The translations under genes were made by a program, and so were the position numbers. The notes under the pieces were generated by a model. The model searched no databases and was not told where the DNA came from. It was given only the letters and a program-made list of their open reading frames with translations. A stretch of 64,000 nt of DNA. Source: Dicaeum eximium. Taxonomy: Eukaryota; Chordata; Aves; Passeriformes; Dicaeidae. Positions 1 through 14,217 of this stretch are shown piece by piece. Within the stretch, counting starts at the first letter, position 1, and the number at the start of each line of letters is the position of its first letter. The stretch covers positions 2,480,453-2,544,452 of the forward strand of contig VWZP01005658.1 in assembly GCA_013396995.1 (NCBI GenBank), written 5' to 3'.

Positions 1-3000
1 AGTGGTCAATACCTCCTTTAATTTGTGTGACTGAAGCTGAATTAAAAGTCAAAAGCTTGAAAAAGATCCTCAAACTTGTATCTCATTTCATTATTGTAGG
101 TTAATGAAAGTATATAGATAGCAAAATACGTGCAAAGATAGGGCCCTTATTTGAATCCTAGTCATGATTTAGACATTTAGTCTGAAAAGTTTTGACAAAA
201 GGCATTTTAGCCCTTAATTATGTGCACAGACGGTGCCATGAGAATGAGCTGTAGTCAGCGGTTTAGTACGTCCTGCACTGTGTTACCATTTGGTGCAAAT
301 GTCTCTTTGGAAGGTAGGAAATCCATTAATCATGTAATGGAAACACAGCTGTGCAGTCACTAAAAAGACAGGATGCTGGCAAGGGCTTCAGACTATTTTA
401 ATGCCTTATTTACATGTATTTATTTTCTTCTTGGAGCTCATTGTGTGAGAATTCCAGAGTTACTCGTATACTTCTAAAAGTTTTGACTGAAGCTTTTGTG
501 CAGTTCTTATAGCTGATAGGGAGCTCTGGGCAGGGCAAAAGCACTGCTGTTTCAAGCAATATACAGTAAAAAAGCAGCAAAGCTCTCAAACCACACGGAG
601 TGCTTAGGGTGAGGTCAGTCCCCACTTGCAGCAGAACGCTCCATGCTCTGCAGAGATCCCAGGGCAGCCTCTCCAGAAATAGCATTTAATTGTGTTTCCA
701 AACACAGGCCTCACAGGAAGGGCAATTATGAACCTGGTGACACACACTAATGCAAGTGTAAGGCAACACAGGGTTCTAATTAAAGAACCTATTACTAATA
801 CCCTCAGCACTAAAAACTATTGTAACCTTTGTGCTGAACAATTTTACTGCATTCCAGTTTAGCAGTAGAATGTACTATGCACAGAAATACAAAACAGACA
901 GTTTTTTCTAGAGGTTTATTCCATAACTGAAGAATTTATTGATAAATCCTGTCTTCAAATCATCTAACACAATAACATGAAGTGTCAGTGTTTCCAAGCT
1001 AGAGAAAATCATTACTACTGGGACATGACTATATTTTAAGTAAGAGACTGAGTGTTTTTACCTCTGTTGTCGTTATATATATTTAGAACTTGCTTGTTTA
1101 TAACATAAGCCAAATGTCATTGAAGTCAAAGGGCTTTGGTTCATTATATAAAATTCGACTAAATTAGTTTTCCAGTTGAAAAATTAAGGAAGACCCAAAA
1201 GAAGAATCCTACCTTTATTTTTTATCCTTGTCACAAATTCTCAGATGAGGGAGTTCTGACTGACTATATTTGAGGGAATTATTGTAATTATAAATTTTTA
1301 CAAAACATGAGATTGTATAAGTTATACTTCAAACTAAAGTGAACCATAATTGTTCCAAGTATGGGATGTTAAAGTGCACCCTGCTCTGTTTCAGCACTAC
1401 ATGTTAGCGATGTGAGAGTATGTTCCTAACCCAGGACTGGATTGATTCTGGATTGCTTTTTCTCTTTATGCATTCCACAGTTGCTGTTATGAAGGTGGCA
1501 ATAATTAGAATGGGCTTGATTTCACAGGCTACATCCCTAGAGAGAATTCTCTTCACAAAACCAGATGTGCCTTACACAAGTGAGGCACAAGGCTGGATAT
1601 TTGCATGGCTGCAGACTTAAAAACTAGGGATGAGTGCTAACTACCCGAAGTAGGGAGAAATATCTCAGGAGTGGCTCTCCAAACCTCCTGTGACACTGAT
1701 GGCAGCCCAGCAGTGATCTGCAGAGCTCTGTAAAGCCCTGCTTGGCTTCTGCAGCAGCTCACACAGCCCCGAGCAGTTTGACTGCTCTGCACAGAGCAGG
1801 ACATGTGAGAGCCTGGTCTGTGGTTCAGGGCAGTTGCAGAGGAGCTACAGCACAAGTCTCACTTTGGAAGCTCCTTACACATTTCTCCATATGCCAATGC
1901 AATTTTGGCCTATCTGTTATAATTCCAGTTGGTAAACGTTAGCTAACTGCTGGCATCTGATACTGGGCTGTGAGAATAAACTACAACCTTAACAATCTAA
2001 GATCTTTATTAATATTTAAAGAAAATGTTTAATGTTTAAACAGATTGTAAAAACTTTAATGAAGCCATTTGGAAACTAGCTTGCATATGGTATTATGTTC
2101 CTTAGCCTACCAGCATCAAAAATGACACCATTTTTCAACAAGATGAGCTTCTCTGTAGAAATACTGCTTCATTACAGTTCTGGGTTACTTCAGGGTATAA
2201 ATCACATTTGAGTGTGTTATTTTCCTGTTTCTGTGCTTAAGCAAAATTAAGGAAAATGTTTTTAAATTTGTTTTTCAAGAGAATTTCTCTTCTTCATAGG
2301 TCCAAAGTACTTTTCTTTCTTCTCTCTGTGTTCATGTGTTTGACACACTAGAATATGATATTTCTCATAAACTGCTGATGACAAAGGGGCACATGCTTTA
2401 TGGGAGCTAATGAGGCCAGAGCACGTCTGCATATTCTCAGTTAAGGAATCACTAATGCAGGTGTATGAAAAGAGGGAAAATGGAAACTACAGAATGAAGT
2501 AGAGAACTGAATATTCTAACAAGATTTCTGTATACAGACACCTAATATTTCAGTATTATGGGTAGAAAGCAGCTAATTTATTATATAAACCATAAATGAT
2601 GCAGGTAATTACTGATGCACCAGAGTTATAAAGTCTGCTGTTACTGGTTTACTCATAGCTCTTTACCATCCATCATGTACCTCACAGCTGAAAGAGAGGA
2701 AACAATTACAGCATTTTCACATAAATGTAAGGAGAGGCACATGTAAAGAGACTGCAGATTAACATTCTTTTAGCATGGTGAAGTAATCAGGAACATCAGT
2801 CAGATAATGAGGGATTTTGTTGAGAAATTCAGACTGAAAGACATGGTGGTATAATTCCTTCTGCAGAAATCAAGATTTTCTTGTGTTGTTATGATTCTTC
2901 TTGTTAAGACCATACAGTAAGCAGCTTTAGATTTCTTTGCAGCACTACACTGTTTTACAGGGTTCCATAAGATCTTGTGGTACATCTGGTCAAACAATGC

Positions 3001-6000
3001 ACCTGGCATGTTTCCAGCATTCATCTTTTCCTACTAAACACAGAAAATAGCTGTGCAGAGAACTGGAATACATTGTGGACTTCCTGGCAATTGCAATCCA
3101 TTTTAAAGGTAACAATTATTACCAGCACTACGCATGTGGTGCATATTCAATCAGAGAGAAGAAGGCAATTGCTGCACGAGGGCAGGCTGCTTGTCACAGA
3201 GCCAGGGGCTCTGCAGGGATGCTCTGGCTCTGCGTCATTGCTTAAATCGCTCAGCCACCAGGTCTGACACTGCTGGAGATCATCAGTGCCTCGGGAGGGA
3301 AACCTGGAGCTTACAAGGGAAAGCACAGGACGGGAATGAGGGGCTGCTTCTCTTCAGGGTACATAGGCTGGAGCTGTAATGATAGCTAATGCCTGGACAC
3401 CTCAGCTTTTGGACTTTTAGAAGATTCTGGCTTTTGTTGTTTCCAACATACGTTAGTTACCTCAAAATTAGCAATAGATTTTACCTACAGTTTCAGGTAC
3501 CTGATCCTAATAGCCATAAGATAAATGTGACATAAACCATTCTTGTTAAACTGTGCTTACAACCCTTTTTATCTATGTAGAATTTTCTCTCTCAAATAGA
3601 AACAAACCAAGGGCATTTCTGTGTTCTCACTGATGTTTTCAACAGCTGCAAATTAAGATTTTTGCTATAGGCCTTGTCTCAAGAAAAGAAAAAAATCCCC
3701 AGCTGGGTGAAATACCAGGAGACAAGAGCAAGGTTTTCCCCTAATATTACTAATTTCTGAAGTATTTAAGCAAAACTGGCTAAAGCATGGGCAAAACTAT
3801 ACTAATGCTATTCCAGTACAACTAATGCTATTTTATTTTCAGACTCTTGTTATCAAAAGGAACATCTTCTCCAGACCTTTCTACTGAGCCCTGTTAGTTG
3901 GCCACCTGTGCTGTTTCCTGGGCAGCACTGCCCAAAGTCTCAGTCTTTATCACTTTTGAGTCTGAACTTGCAAGAGTTCAACAAAGTTGGAAATCAGGGA
4001 TGATTTTTTTGTTCAGCTGCAGAAAGGGAACCATGAGAGTGCCCATCAGAGCTAACTTTTATGCTCAGTCTCCACTAAATGGAAAAATGTGCTTCATGCA
4101 TGCAACCTATTTAATGCTAACCAAGAATTTGGACTGGATTCTTTAGGCAAAGACCTGTGTCCTTGTTGGAGGACATATAGCTGCACCATCAGTGAGCTAG
4201 GAACGTTTTGAAAGCTTCATGTATTTTCCAGGGATTTACAGGAAATATTAGCTGCTACCCTGCAAAGTGATGACTTTTATTAATCAGAGATAATCATGTC
4301 TGCTTTATAGTGTGGAGATGAAAGTTTGGTGCAATCAGTACTATGTCCATCAGTGAGCAAAGCCCAAGAGCAGTCTGAACCTTCAGTCCTCCAGTGCCAA
4401 CCAATCTGCTCAAGCCCTTGAGTGAGACTGCAGGTCCCAGTAAAGTTACTCACAAGTTAAGCAGCACTGAGCTCTCTTGGTGTATCTTTGCCTCATTCTC
4501 CTGCCTGTGTTAAACCTTGGAGGTGAAGGGCCACTGGAATCTTAACTTGGAATCTTGTGCACACAGCACGCGTGGTGCAGCTGAACAATCAGCCAGGAGC
4601 TCTGTCTCTGAGGCAGCTTGTTCCTTAATGGGTTTGCTATCAGGAGCCACAAAACAGGCCAGTAACTGTTTAACTCCTCTCGTGATTAGAAAGGCTACTA
4701 CACCCAATTTGAGAAAGCAGCCTTCACCCACAGTTAGACACACCTGTTTCAGAGGTGACCATGAGAACAAGGCTCAGACTGGGGAGTGAAAGGGGACAGG
4801 CAGGGCAGGGTGTGGCATACTCCCTTTTGGCTGAACATGCTTTCTGTGTCTTCTTGTCATTGCCTGGCTCTTCTTCCATAGGTTATGCATTTCAGAATTC
4901 CCTTTCCAGAATTTGTAACTTGCTGACACTATTTTCTCTGCAAAGAGGATTCTTCATACCCTTGCACACTTAACCAAAGAGAGGTATTGCCCTGCCCCAC
5001 TCTCATTGTTGCAGCTGCTTCTCAGAGTTAAAGGAACATAACCAGAAAAATACAACTCACAAGTATGATGGATGATATTTATGGCCATTAGTCATTACTC
5101 CACCACTAGGAAAATGTCAGCACATTACCTTGGCATTTGAATGGAAGTGACAGAGGGCAGAGAGAAAAACAGAGCAAGTAATGTCTTATCTTCCTGTAGA
5201 AAACACAATATTATCAGTGAATTCTTTTATAGAGGTGACCTGTAGGGATTTACACTCTGCCCACTTTTAATAAACCAGGGATTTCTATTTACCTCACAAC
5301 ACCCTGCCCAGCCTCTGACTTAGTTGTAGCAGAGCAAATCAACTCAGCCCAGCTGTACATCTGAAACCTAAAGTAAAATCTGAGCTGTAATGTCCCAAGA
5401 TTTAGAAGCAACTGTCTGGCTGCAGCATAACGTGAGGGGAGACAGCAGCTGTAAATAGCTCTGGAGAAAGCTGCTCAGAATCAAATAGCTTTCGATCACA
5501 TCCCAGCAGTTTCATCTTCTCCTTCACTAAAGATACATTGGGTAAATTAAACTTTAAGTGCCTAAAATTCAGGAGCACTCTGTCAGACCTAACCTTGCTG
5601 CCATGGAGGGCAGGGTCAATCTCACTGTTAAAATAAAAATGGCTGTTGTCAGGTCAATGATGATGACTTAAAATTACTTCCAGAAAACATCACCCATGTT
5701 AAAAAAATGACAGTAAAACCACACAGAATGTTTGTAAATACTTAATGAAAATTGGGATAATTGAATTGAATGAAAATTATCTAAAGCCTCCATTTCCACT
5801 AATTTTTTTTATCTTACTTTTCTTATGAGAGTGTTAAAATGATTCATTTATTTGTGAAAAGATTAGTGTTGCTTTATAGTTTCAGATTCTGTAAGTTTCA
5901 GATGCTTGAAATCTAATATTTCTCTTTCATGAAATCTTAAACAGTGATTGATAGAATAATAAAGGATACATGGGGACTAATAATTACATGGCATCTTTTA

Positions 6001-8300
6001 ACAGGCCTTTTTAATAGATGTTCTTAAATTCTCATTTAAGAACTGTAGATAAGTTCTCATCTTACACCAGTGACTGAAGAGAAACTTTTTATTGTTTTTA
6101 GCACAAAGGATCATGTATTATGGGAAATGCAGAACTTGGCACCAGGGTCAGAAATACCTTCTCTATCACTCTGCACTGGATTTTCCCATCAAGCTATAAA
6201 ATTTTAAAAGCAAGTAAAAAAATGTAAAGAAAATTATGCATAGCAGTAAATAAAAAGTATTTGTTTAAAAACAGCTAACACAATTTCACAATCTCATTTA
6301 CAGTTTTAAATCTCATTTCTGTGGTTTTTGTGAGCTTCAGCTTCAGCCTTAACTCACTGTTTTGTCAGTGTGCATTACAGTTCAGCACTCCTTTCTGAAA
6401 GATCTGTCATATTGTAACAAAAGAGAGAGACTGCTTTGGAATAATTCTATAAAGGAACTGAAAAGCCCTTGATTTTGGCCGGTAATGAGTAATAAAAATG
6501 ACTTAGATTGGGAGCAAAGCCAACTGTCTGAGCAACAATATTCATTGAAGATGCACTGAAGTTATAGATGATGATGAGAATGCCAAGTGTGTGGCTTATT
6601 AAATTTGCTTGAAGAGAATTCTTGGGAGGAGAGAAAGAGGCAGTGCAGGTCTCACTGAAACAGCTGCATATGAAAGGGCAATATTTGGATTAGAAAATAA
6701 ATTAGAAGAATTCAAAGGAATTCAACAACAATGTTTGAACCATATAGTAAAGGAGGCTGAGGATTAAGGGCTTATGGGGAAGAGAAAAACAGAATAGGAA
6801 AGTGTGCATAAAACTCATAGCTCCATAGAGAAACACATCATCCCTTTTCGGTGTGTTCAAGGGTAAATTTGGTTTATTTTCACTGTTTTGTTTTGCACTT
6901 GTTGAATAGGAGGGAATAAGAGAGTAAACATGAACAAAACCAGGATGCATTTAAACAAAATATTAGTTAATTCTGCAGCTGAAAAGCTTCATAGGTAATT
7001 AAAAATATCACAACCTTGGCTTTTTCTGTCTCTCTCTGATGCTATGCATCACTAAAACATGCAGATGAATCCCTGAAAAAACCTTCTGTTCAAATTGTAA
7101 GTTATGTGCAAGGAGAGTAATGGCATATGTAATTCAGTCTTTCTGCAGAACAGAAACAATTCTATAGTAGATTTCAATGTCGTTCCCTTACAATACAGTT
7201 ATCAGAGGAAGGTTAGTTCTCTGCAGGAATACCTTCTGAAAGCATCAGACTCTAGTGCTACGAAGAAATGCAATTGAAAAGACTTATGCTGTTCAATAGC
7301 TAACACTTTATTATGGGAGTACTGACCAGAAACTTTTTTGTGATCTAAAATCTCTCAGACTCTAACAGCTGAACTGATGCTGTGGCCAGTATTTTTTTTT
7401 TCTATCAAGCTGTTTTTGATAGAAAATTGGATTTTTGATTAAATTGAGATGTGCAAGAAGTGATGAATTTTTCTACGTAAAATTTCCAATGCTTAAAAGA
7501 AAGGAATTGCTGAAAAAGGTATGAGATTGCATCATGAAAATTATAGCATTGGGCCATAAGTTTCCATTTTGTTCTGGGATATGGATTTTCTGCAACCTGG
7601 GGTTCTTGGGACATATGAGTCAACGTTAAAAGGGAAGAAAACTGCATTTAAATTACTTCTACCAGGATCTACATAGTAGTAGGGTTGTCTAAAATTACTC
7701 ATGCTGAAAAGTATTTTGAACACTGCAATGCCATAGACCTGAAAACAGCTTCAAGTTTTAAAAATAATTACAATTGTACTAGTCACTTGTTCAAACAACA
7801 ACCAGATGTTCAAATTTCACATTTCTAAACTCTAAATAACACAATGGAAAGAAAAGATCTCTATCTTTCTAATTATGATAATTTTTAATGAAATAGAAAT
7901 TAAACAATGTCATTGCTTAAATCTGTGGGCCAGACTGCAGTTTATACAATCCCTTCAAAAAATCTTCAGGGATCCAGTCTTTCAGACCACTTCTGTCTGA
8001 CTTACTAGAGCTATTTGGTTTCCTTAATTTTGGAGCATTTTTGTATGGAAGTGGGTGTAAGCTGTTATCTCCATACCTGTCTGACATTTCAGGTCTCTTG
8101 GAAAGAACAGATTCTTATATGCTCATATTCTTTGCTTATCCTGGTAATTGTTACTGTTTTCCTGGCAACATCTCCAGTCTTTCCCCTGATGAAGACATAA
8201 GCCTCTTGCTTTGCATTAATGAAATCCCTCCCAGCTGTATTCCAGTAACTTATTCCTCACACCAGTGTAAGACACGATCTCAGTTATTTCCAGGTCCTAC
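1..8300 (-). other. SLC9A9 intron (partial, continues beyond left edge)
   Basis: This is AT-rich sequence downstream of the last visible exon. I looked for the next NHE9 exon, which begins LFEF-like and includes a FTFQNHIF-like stretch, on the minus strand and did not find it. The ORFs here are short and resemble no family I know. There is no intact mobile element that I can recognise. Confidence 0.7.
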
Positions 8301-8389
8301 CTGTTTAGTTCTCATTTTGGAATCTGGTGACAGATTGTTGTAGGTGTAATGGGCCTGTGTGACTCCACAGAAAAGGACAGCAACAATAC
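8301..8389 (-). CDS. SLC9A9: SLC9A9 (NHE9) coding exon, probably exon 9: VAVLFCGVTQAHYTYNNL segment
   Basis: This 89-bp exon on the minus strand follows an AATTTCAG acceptor. GT completes the Gly codon begun by the G ending the previous exon, and 29 codons follow, from IVAVLFCGVTQAHYTYNNLS to PDSKMRTKQ, before a GTAGGA donor. The FCGVTQAHYTYNNLS stretch is a hallmark of the endosomal NHE6/7/9 subgroup. Val in CGVTQ, rather than Ile, and the DSK-RTKQ tail fit NHE9. The next exon should begin LFEF-like. I see no such sequence between 1 and 8300, so it probably lies beyond the left edge. Confidence 0.96.
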
Positions 8390-11300
8390 CTGAAATTCAA
8401 AGGCAAAACAGAGTTAGCTGCTTCTGTTTTCTTACTTAGGCTTGCAAAAGGCTGCATGAACAACCAAATTACTCTGTTAACAGCTTTTTATAACAAAGGA
8501 AATTTGAGATAAATGTTCTAAGAACAATCATGCTTTCATAGCATTTCCACTGTTGTCTATTTGGAAATTCAAAGGCTGTAGAAAATTTGTTTCAATTAAT
8601 ACATGGTATGATCCAACCGTAATCTAACTGACAGTAATTGTAAGTGTAGGACTAACATAATTGTAATATGTAGGAATTTGGACTATTTGAAAGAATTTGG
8701 CAGGGACTGAATAGGAAAGGAGGAAAAAAAATCATTACATTTAAATGGTTTGAGACCACTTGGTACAGAATGAGTGCAACAGGGTAAAATCTTTTCAGCC
8801 TGTGCCTGATAGTAGCTTATCACAAGCAGTGTGCAACAATGTCAAGGTGAAAAACAACACATTGCTTAAAAGTGATGCTCTGGCAGGTGCAAGCTGTGCT
8901 GCCTGGAACAAGCAGGTCAGTGACTGCAGACTCGTGGCAAAACTTACAGTCCCAGCTTGTGGAAGGTCTGGAGGGGAGGGAAGCAGAATTGTCAGGAATA
9001 ATAATAAAAAAATTGTTTTATAGGGATATTTTTCAATTCTTCCTTGGCCCTGGTCCTAACTCACTAGAATCACAGAGTAACATCACTGTAGTGCAGCATT
9101 ATAATTAAAGTAGCTGGTAAGATTGTGAGGTCTGGACACACATAACGCAGGAGAAACACACATAGGAGAAAACAGAAAACCAAAAATAGGGTCCACTAGT
9201 AGCCGTATGAAAATGCCATGGAGGAAGGAAGCTCTATCTCTTTCTTAAATTTGGGACGTGTCTGCATGGATAATTATTTACACAACAGCTCAGGGCTTTC
9301 CTGTGTCCCTCTGCTCCTCATTCCCTGCAGCCCTGCACAGACGCTTCCCCAGGCACGTGGCTGAGCACAGAGCCAGCAGTGGCACTGCTGTGTGCCTGCC
9401 ATCTCCAGGCTGTCACCATCCACCCCACAGGGCTCCAGTCCTGGTGCCTTGCAGCCCTTCTGCTCCTTCTCCTGCCCCGTGCAGGAGCTGCAGCCCCAGC
9501 CAGCCTGACAGCTCTGTTTAGGCACTATTCATCCTTGTGATGTGGTTGTGCTACAGCTCTCTAGGCATTTATGGGGTTAAACAAGCATGAGCTGAAACAC
9601 ATAAACCAGTTCCACTGGAATAAAGAGCATGAAGTGGAATGGTGAAAAGAATCTCTGTCTGTTCCTCCAGTCCTGGGCTGGAAACTGATGGAGCTCCCTC
9701 CATCCCTCCAGGATGGTCCCTCCTGACTCGATGGGGGCCAGCAAGAAGGGGCTCAGTAAGGGACAGAGTCTGCAGCACTGCACCTTTAGCACAGCAAACC
9801 CAGCACAAACAATCTGCAGCTTCAAAAGCATTAATGGGAGCAGGCTTCAGAGTACCAGGAAAAATGGATAGGAACATCCTGAACAAGTGTCAGCTGCCTC
9901 AAGCAGTGGTGCCTCCACAGTTCTCTAACAGGCTTATCCACATCTCTAAATGTTTGAATTTTAGCAGCAAGAGGGCCCTTGAGGTAGGTAAAATATCCTC
10001 CTGCCCTGAACCACAGCACAGATAAAGAAACAAATCAAAGTAATAATTTAGACAATGGTGAAACTATTTCCTTTGGGGGAGACTGTGTGTGTGGGATCTG
10101 TGAATTCTCACATACCAGTTAAATTAATCATTACCATACCATGTTTTTCTTTACACTCTCCTTATATTACTAACCAAGAAAATATTGGCCAAAAATTCCA
10201 ATTTTCTTGCAAGCCCCTCTCTTTTTTTCCTGGGAAGAACTGAGGTCTGGCATTAATATGCCTTTGATGGAAGAAAAACGTATGGAGTAAATAATTCTGA
10301 TTTGACTTGGCACAAGGAACAACTGTCATCAGAAAGAAAACAAGGAAACAAATATATGTTTTTCCCCACAAACCACGGTGGACATTTTGTTTGCTTTTGG
10401 GTTCTCTTTATATTGTAAATTTACCTGTACTGCTTGTACAGAACACTGACTCTTTAGCCAAGAGAAATTCCACTGAGCTCTTAGTGTGTTTTTTATATTT
10501 CTTTTCCTAAATCTGTTTTGATATTTATTTTTTTCTAGCTACACTGAGACTTTTCTTCATGGTAAATAAGGTGGGGTGTGGTGAGATTGTCACTGCTTAA
10601 ATACATTCCAGGAGGTTTATATTTCTGTGAGGTCTAATTGATCTCATAAACGTGTCTAATTCTTTTTTCTCAGTAACTGTGTTTGTGCAGAACTGATCTG
10701 GAGAGTTTAAAAATTCTCAAGGCAGCATTAATAATATGAACTGGGATGCTCAAACAATGACATTTCAGTTAAAAATACAGGCAAACAGTAATGCTGCTAA
10801 GTATCACTAGCTCCAGGCTCAGTAACTGAAATGGAGATAAGAGTTTCTAATGCAGTTTCTTCTCTTTTAATCATCAGGATGTCAAGTCTTGCATTTTTAA
10901 AATTGACTATTAAATTCAACTGTGATTATAAACTGGTTTTGACTGCTAAGAAACTGTTAATTATGGGTAGTGAGAAAACTGAGAGAGTGTCATGAAGAAT
11001 AAAATGGCTTAAATCTGATTTTGCAATAAGAATAAATGAACTGAACCATGCAATTATATAAGTGTAGAAACCAGATTCTGTTTCCAGGGAAGACTGGGGG
11101 AATGCAGTGGAATATTTCAATTGCTGCAATTGAAGCTTAATATCTACCAGCCATGAGTCTCACAATGAATACTTCGTTAAAAGGCTTGGAGAAAATTGTT
11201 TGTAATGAATAAAAATGATTACTTAAGAGTAATGACCAATTACATGTCAACTGAAAAGGAAAGAGAAGTACCTAAAGAGGCAAACACAGAACTCTTTAGT

Positions 11301-12254
11301 TACAAGGAAAAAGCAATCTGGATTGCTTTGTAGCACTATTGAAGCTGGATTTTGAAGTTAGCTGGGTAGCAAAACGCTGTATGAACAGAGTATGGTGCAG
11401 AATGAGCTTGTTTTTGTGTGCTTGCTTTCCCAGAGAAGCAGGTAAGGGCAAATATGGCAATACTGGAGCTGTGAGCAGAAAGTATCCATTAGATGCAGGG
11501 AGGCAGATAAAGCAAGGGGCCCTTTTACTTGTCCTCAATTTCAGGCTGTTGGAGACAGCTCACTCCTTACTTATTTCAGTGGCAAAATTAGCAATTACTG
11601 AGACAGTACTACAATTGCAGAACAAAATGCTAACTTCAAGTAAGCAGGGAATGTTTGGAGTTGAAATAGGTGGTAAGCTGTTAAGTGCAATACAGCTCAT
11701 TGTGTTTATTAACAGATTACTGAAATTTTTCGCTTAATATAAAAGATGAGACACTTCACAGAAAAATGCTCATATCACCAGTAAATTTTCAGCTACCTGT
11801 TTGATCAAACAGATCTACCTGTTTGAAGAGGTTTTATTAGAAATAAAAGCCCTACCATTTTATTTGATTTTTTTTGTAACAGAGAAATTGAGACAGCTTG
11901 TTAGCTGTTAATACAGCTAGAGAACTTATTCTTTCATTAGTTTTTACAAATACATGTAGTTGAAATAGTTGTTGAGTCAAAAGCTAGTAATATAAAAAAC
12001 ATAGCAACTATATAGGAATTTACACATTTAATAGTATTTTGCTGATGGCGTGAACCTTAAAATTATAGTGTGGGAATTAATTTATAAGTGCTAATCTGAA
12101 AATAGCTCCTATATTTTCACTAAAAGACAAAATCTTCTTTTACATCGTTTCCCAAAAATGCAAAAAGGAATGTCAGAGAAGAGCAGTATATGCAATGTTC
12201 TTTTAATGCAAACCTGGAAGTGAGTGGCCACAATCAAAACCTGAGAATTTGTTA

Positions 12255-12340
12255 ATTTGAGAGACTAAACCAGACATTTTTCTCCATCTGTCAGGTCATT
12301 TGAGAGGCTAAAACAGGCATTTTTCCCCAGCTGTCAGGTC
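12255..12340. repeat. Diverged 43-bp tandem duplication
   Basis: Units 12255-12297 and 12298-12340 both read atttgagag-ctaaa-cag-catttttc-c--ctgtcaggtc and differ at five positions. This is an old local duplication. Confidence 0.9.
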
Positions 12341-12950
12341 TTTTGTTGGTAAAAAAGGGAATTTAGAAAAAGAAAACCCCCAAACCACTAACTTCTGGGT
12401 GAGCAAAGGAATAGATAAAAAAAGTACAGCTTCATTTCAGAAGATCTGTAAGCAAATTGACCAGCTTTCATCTCAACTTTGAAAGTTTCCAGAGCTTCTG
12501 GGATGCCTCTCTAAAGATGCACAAAATACTGAAATCTCACAGTAAAGCAGCAGGAACTGGTCTTTCATCAAAGGAGATGAAATGCGTGGAGAAAGGAACA
12601 ATGAGGATTGGGTAAAAGAGAAATTATTTAAATCAGGTAACATTTACTTTGGAGTCATATTTATGTCAGAATCTCCAGAGCATCTCTTGGGATGCAGACT
12701 GAATGTGTGAGTAGCAGGAAATGCAGCTCTGTCTGCCTCAAATTGCTGCAGTAATAAGCCCATCCACCCAGTGGCAACAATATCCCAATCCAGGCTGTTT
12801 TCACTGAGGGTATGAAGTGTGACCAAACATTTTTTTGATACTAAAGAAAAGATTTAAGGCTTCTTACACCAGACCTGCACCAATGCAGAACCAAAGCTTG
12901 TGCTTTGTTCATGAGGCTTTTATCTCTGGAGTTGTCTGAGGCTGATTTTA

Positions 12951-13370
12951 TGTTGAAGTGACAGAAGGCAACAAAAGATGGAGCTGAGGGGATTTTTTTA
13001 GGCTCTTATCTGAGGACTGTTCATTGCACCTGGCTGCTTCAAGTGGGACCTGGGCTTCAGCATTGTACTTTTGTAACCCCAAATGAGTTGCTGAATTCAA
13101 TTTACACTGGAACTCCTATGGTGGCATATAACAGCTTTTATTCTGGACATGCTAAGAGTGCTTACCCTGTTTATCCTGAACCTCTGAACTAGCAGTAAGG
13201 CTCCACTATCCACATTTCATGCAGCTGATCTTTGGTCTCAGCTTAATGCCTTGCTGGAATATGTACTTTTCTCTAAAAACATGCATATTTCTCTTTTTTT
13301 CTGGCTGCTTTAGAAGACTGTACCTCCAGCAGCCCCTAAATTAGCCAGACCCAAGCCCTGACTCCAGTAA
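12951..13370. repeat. Copy 1 of perfect 420-bp tandem duplication
   Basis: The 420 bases from tgttgaagtg to actccagtaa recur without any difference I could find at 13372-13791. The copies are separated only by one N. The segment is AT-rich intron with no exon. Confidence 0.97.
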
Positions 13371-13371
13371 N
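13371..13371. other. Single ambiguous base (N) at duplication junction
   Basis: A lone N lies exactly between two identical 420-bp copies. This is typical of a minimal-size gap placed by a scaffolder. Confidence 0.99.
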
Positions 13372-13791
13372 TGTTGAAGTGACAGAAGGCAACAAAAGAT
13401 GGAGCTGAGGGGATTTTTTTAGGCTCTTATCTGAGGACTGTTCATTGCACCTGGCTGCTTCAAGTGGGACCTGGGCTTCAGCATTGTACTTTTGTAACCC
13501 CAAATGAGTTGCTGAATTCAATTTACACTGGAACTCCTATGGTGGCATATAACAGCTTTTATTCTGGACATGCTAAGAGTGCTTACCCTGTTTATCCTGA
13601 ACCTCTGAACTAGCAGTAAGGCTCCACTATCCACATTTCATGCAGCTGATCTTTGGTCTCAGCTTAATGCCTTGCTGGAATATGTACTTTTCTCTAAAAA
13701 CATGCATATTTCTCTTTTTTTCTGGCTGCTTTAGAAGACTGTACCTCCAGCAGCCCCTAAATTAGCCAGACCCAAGCCCTGACTCCAGTAA
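13372..13791. repeat. Copy 2 of perfect 420-bp tandem duplication
   Basis: Every base matches 12951-13370 at an offset of 421. Unique sequence (gggatttgc) resumes directly after the copy. Perfect identity plus the N at the junction points to two overlapping contig ends that were placed side by side rather than merged. A genuine recent duplication is the alternative. Confidence 0.97.
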
Positions 13792-14180
13792 GGGATTTGC
13801 AGCAGACCAGCTCAGTTGTCACCTGTGTCTGCACAGCAGGGCAAATGCCATCTTCTTACCTATTGTTTTCCTAATTAGGCTTGGATTTCATCCTGTGCTC
13901 CTGGGAGTGGCAGAACTAGAGTTTACAAGAGCTGTGGTCTCCTTCATTTTGACCTGGAAGCCGAAGTATCCCTTTCCCTCCTTACTGGCAGGAGTCTGCC
14001 TGCTCTGCATGACACAGCATGGCACATTACTGATGAATAAAGAAAAGAAAACCACCCAGTTTAGAATTGAAAGCCCAGAATATCTTGTTTGTATAGAATA
14101 ATGTCAGCTCAGCGAGCTAAAGCCCATCAGGCACCAAACTGCCTTGGGCTCACAGTGCTCAGACCTGCAGACAGAAATGC

Positions 14181-14217
14181 TTTGGTAGATCCCTTCTGTT
14201 TTGGTAGATCCCTTCTG
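14181..14217. repeat. 19-bp period duplication
   Basis: The word tttggtagatcccttctg occurs at 14181-14198 and again at 14200-14217. Confidence 0.9.

Noticed and set aside
9061..9085. Possible inverted CR1 tail (agaatcacagag)
   Set aside because: Only one short word matches and there is no flanking CR1 sequence.
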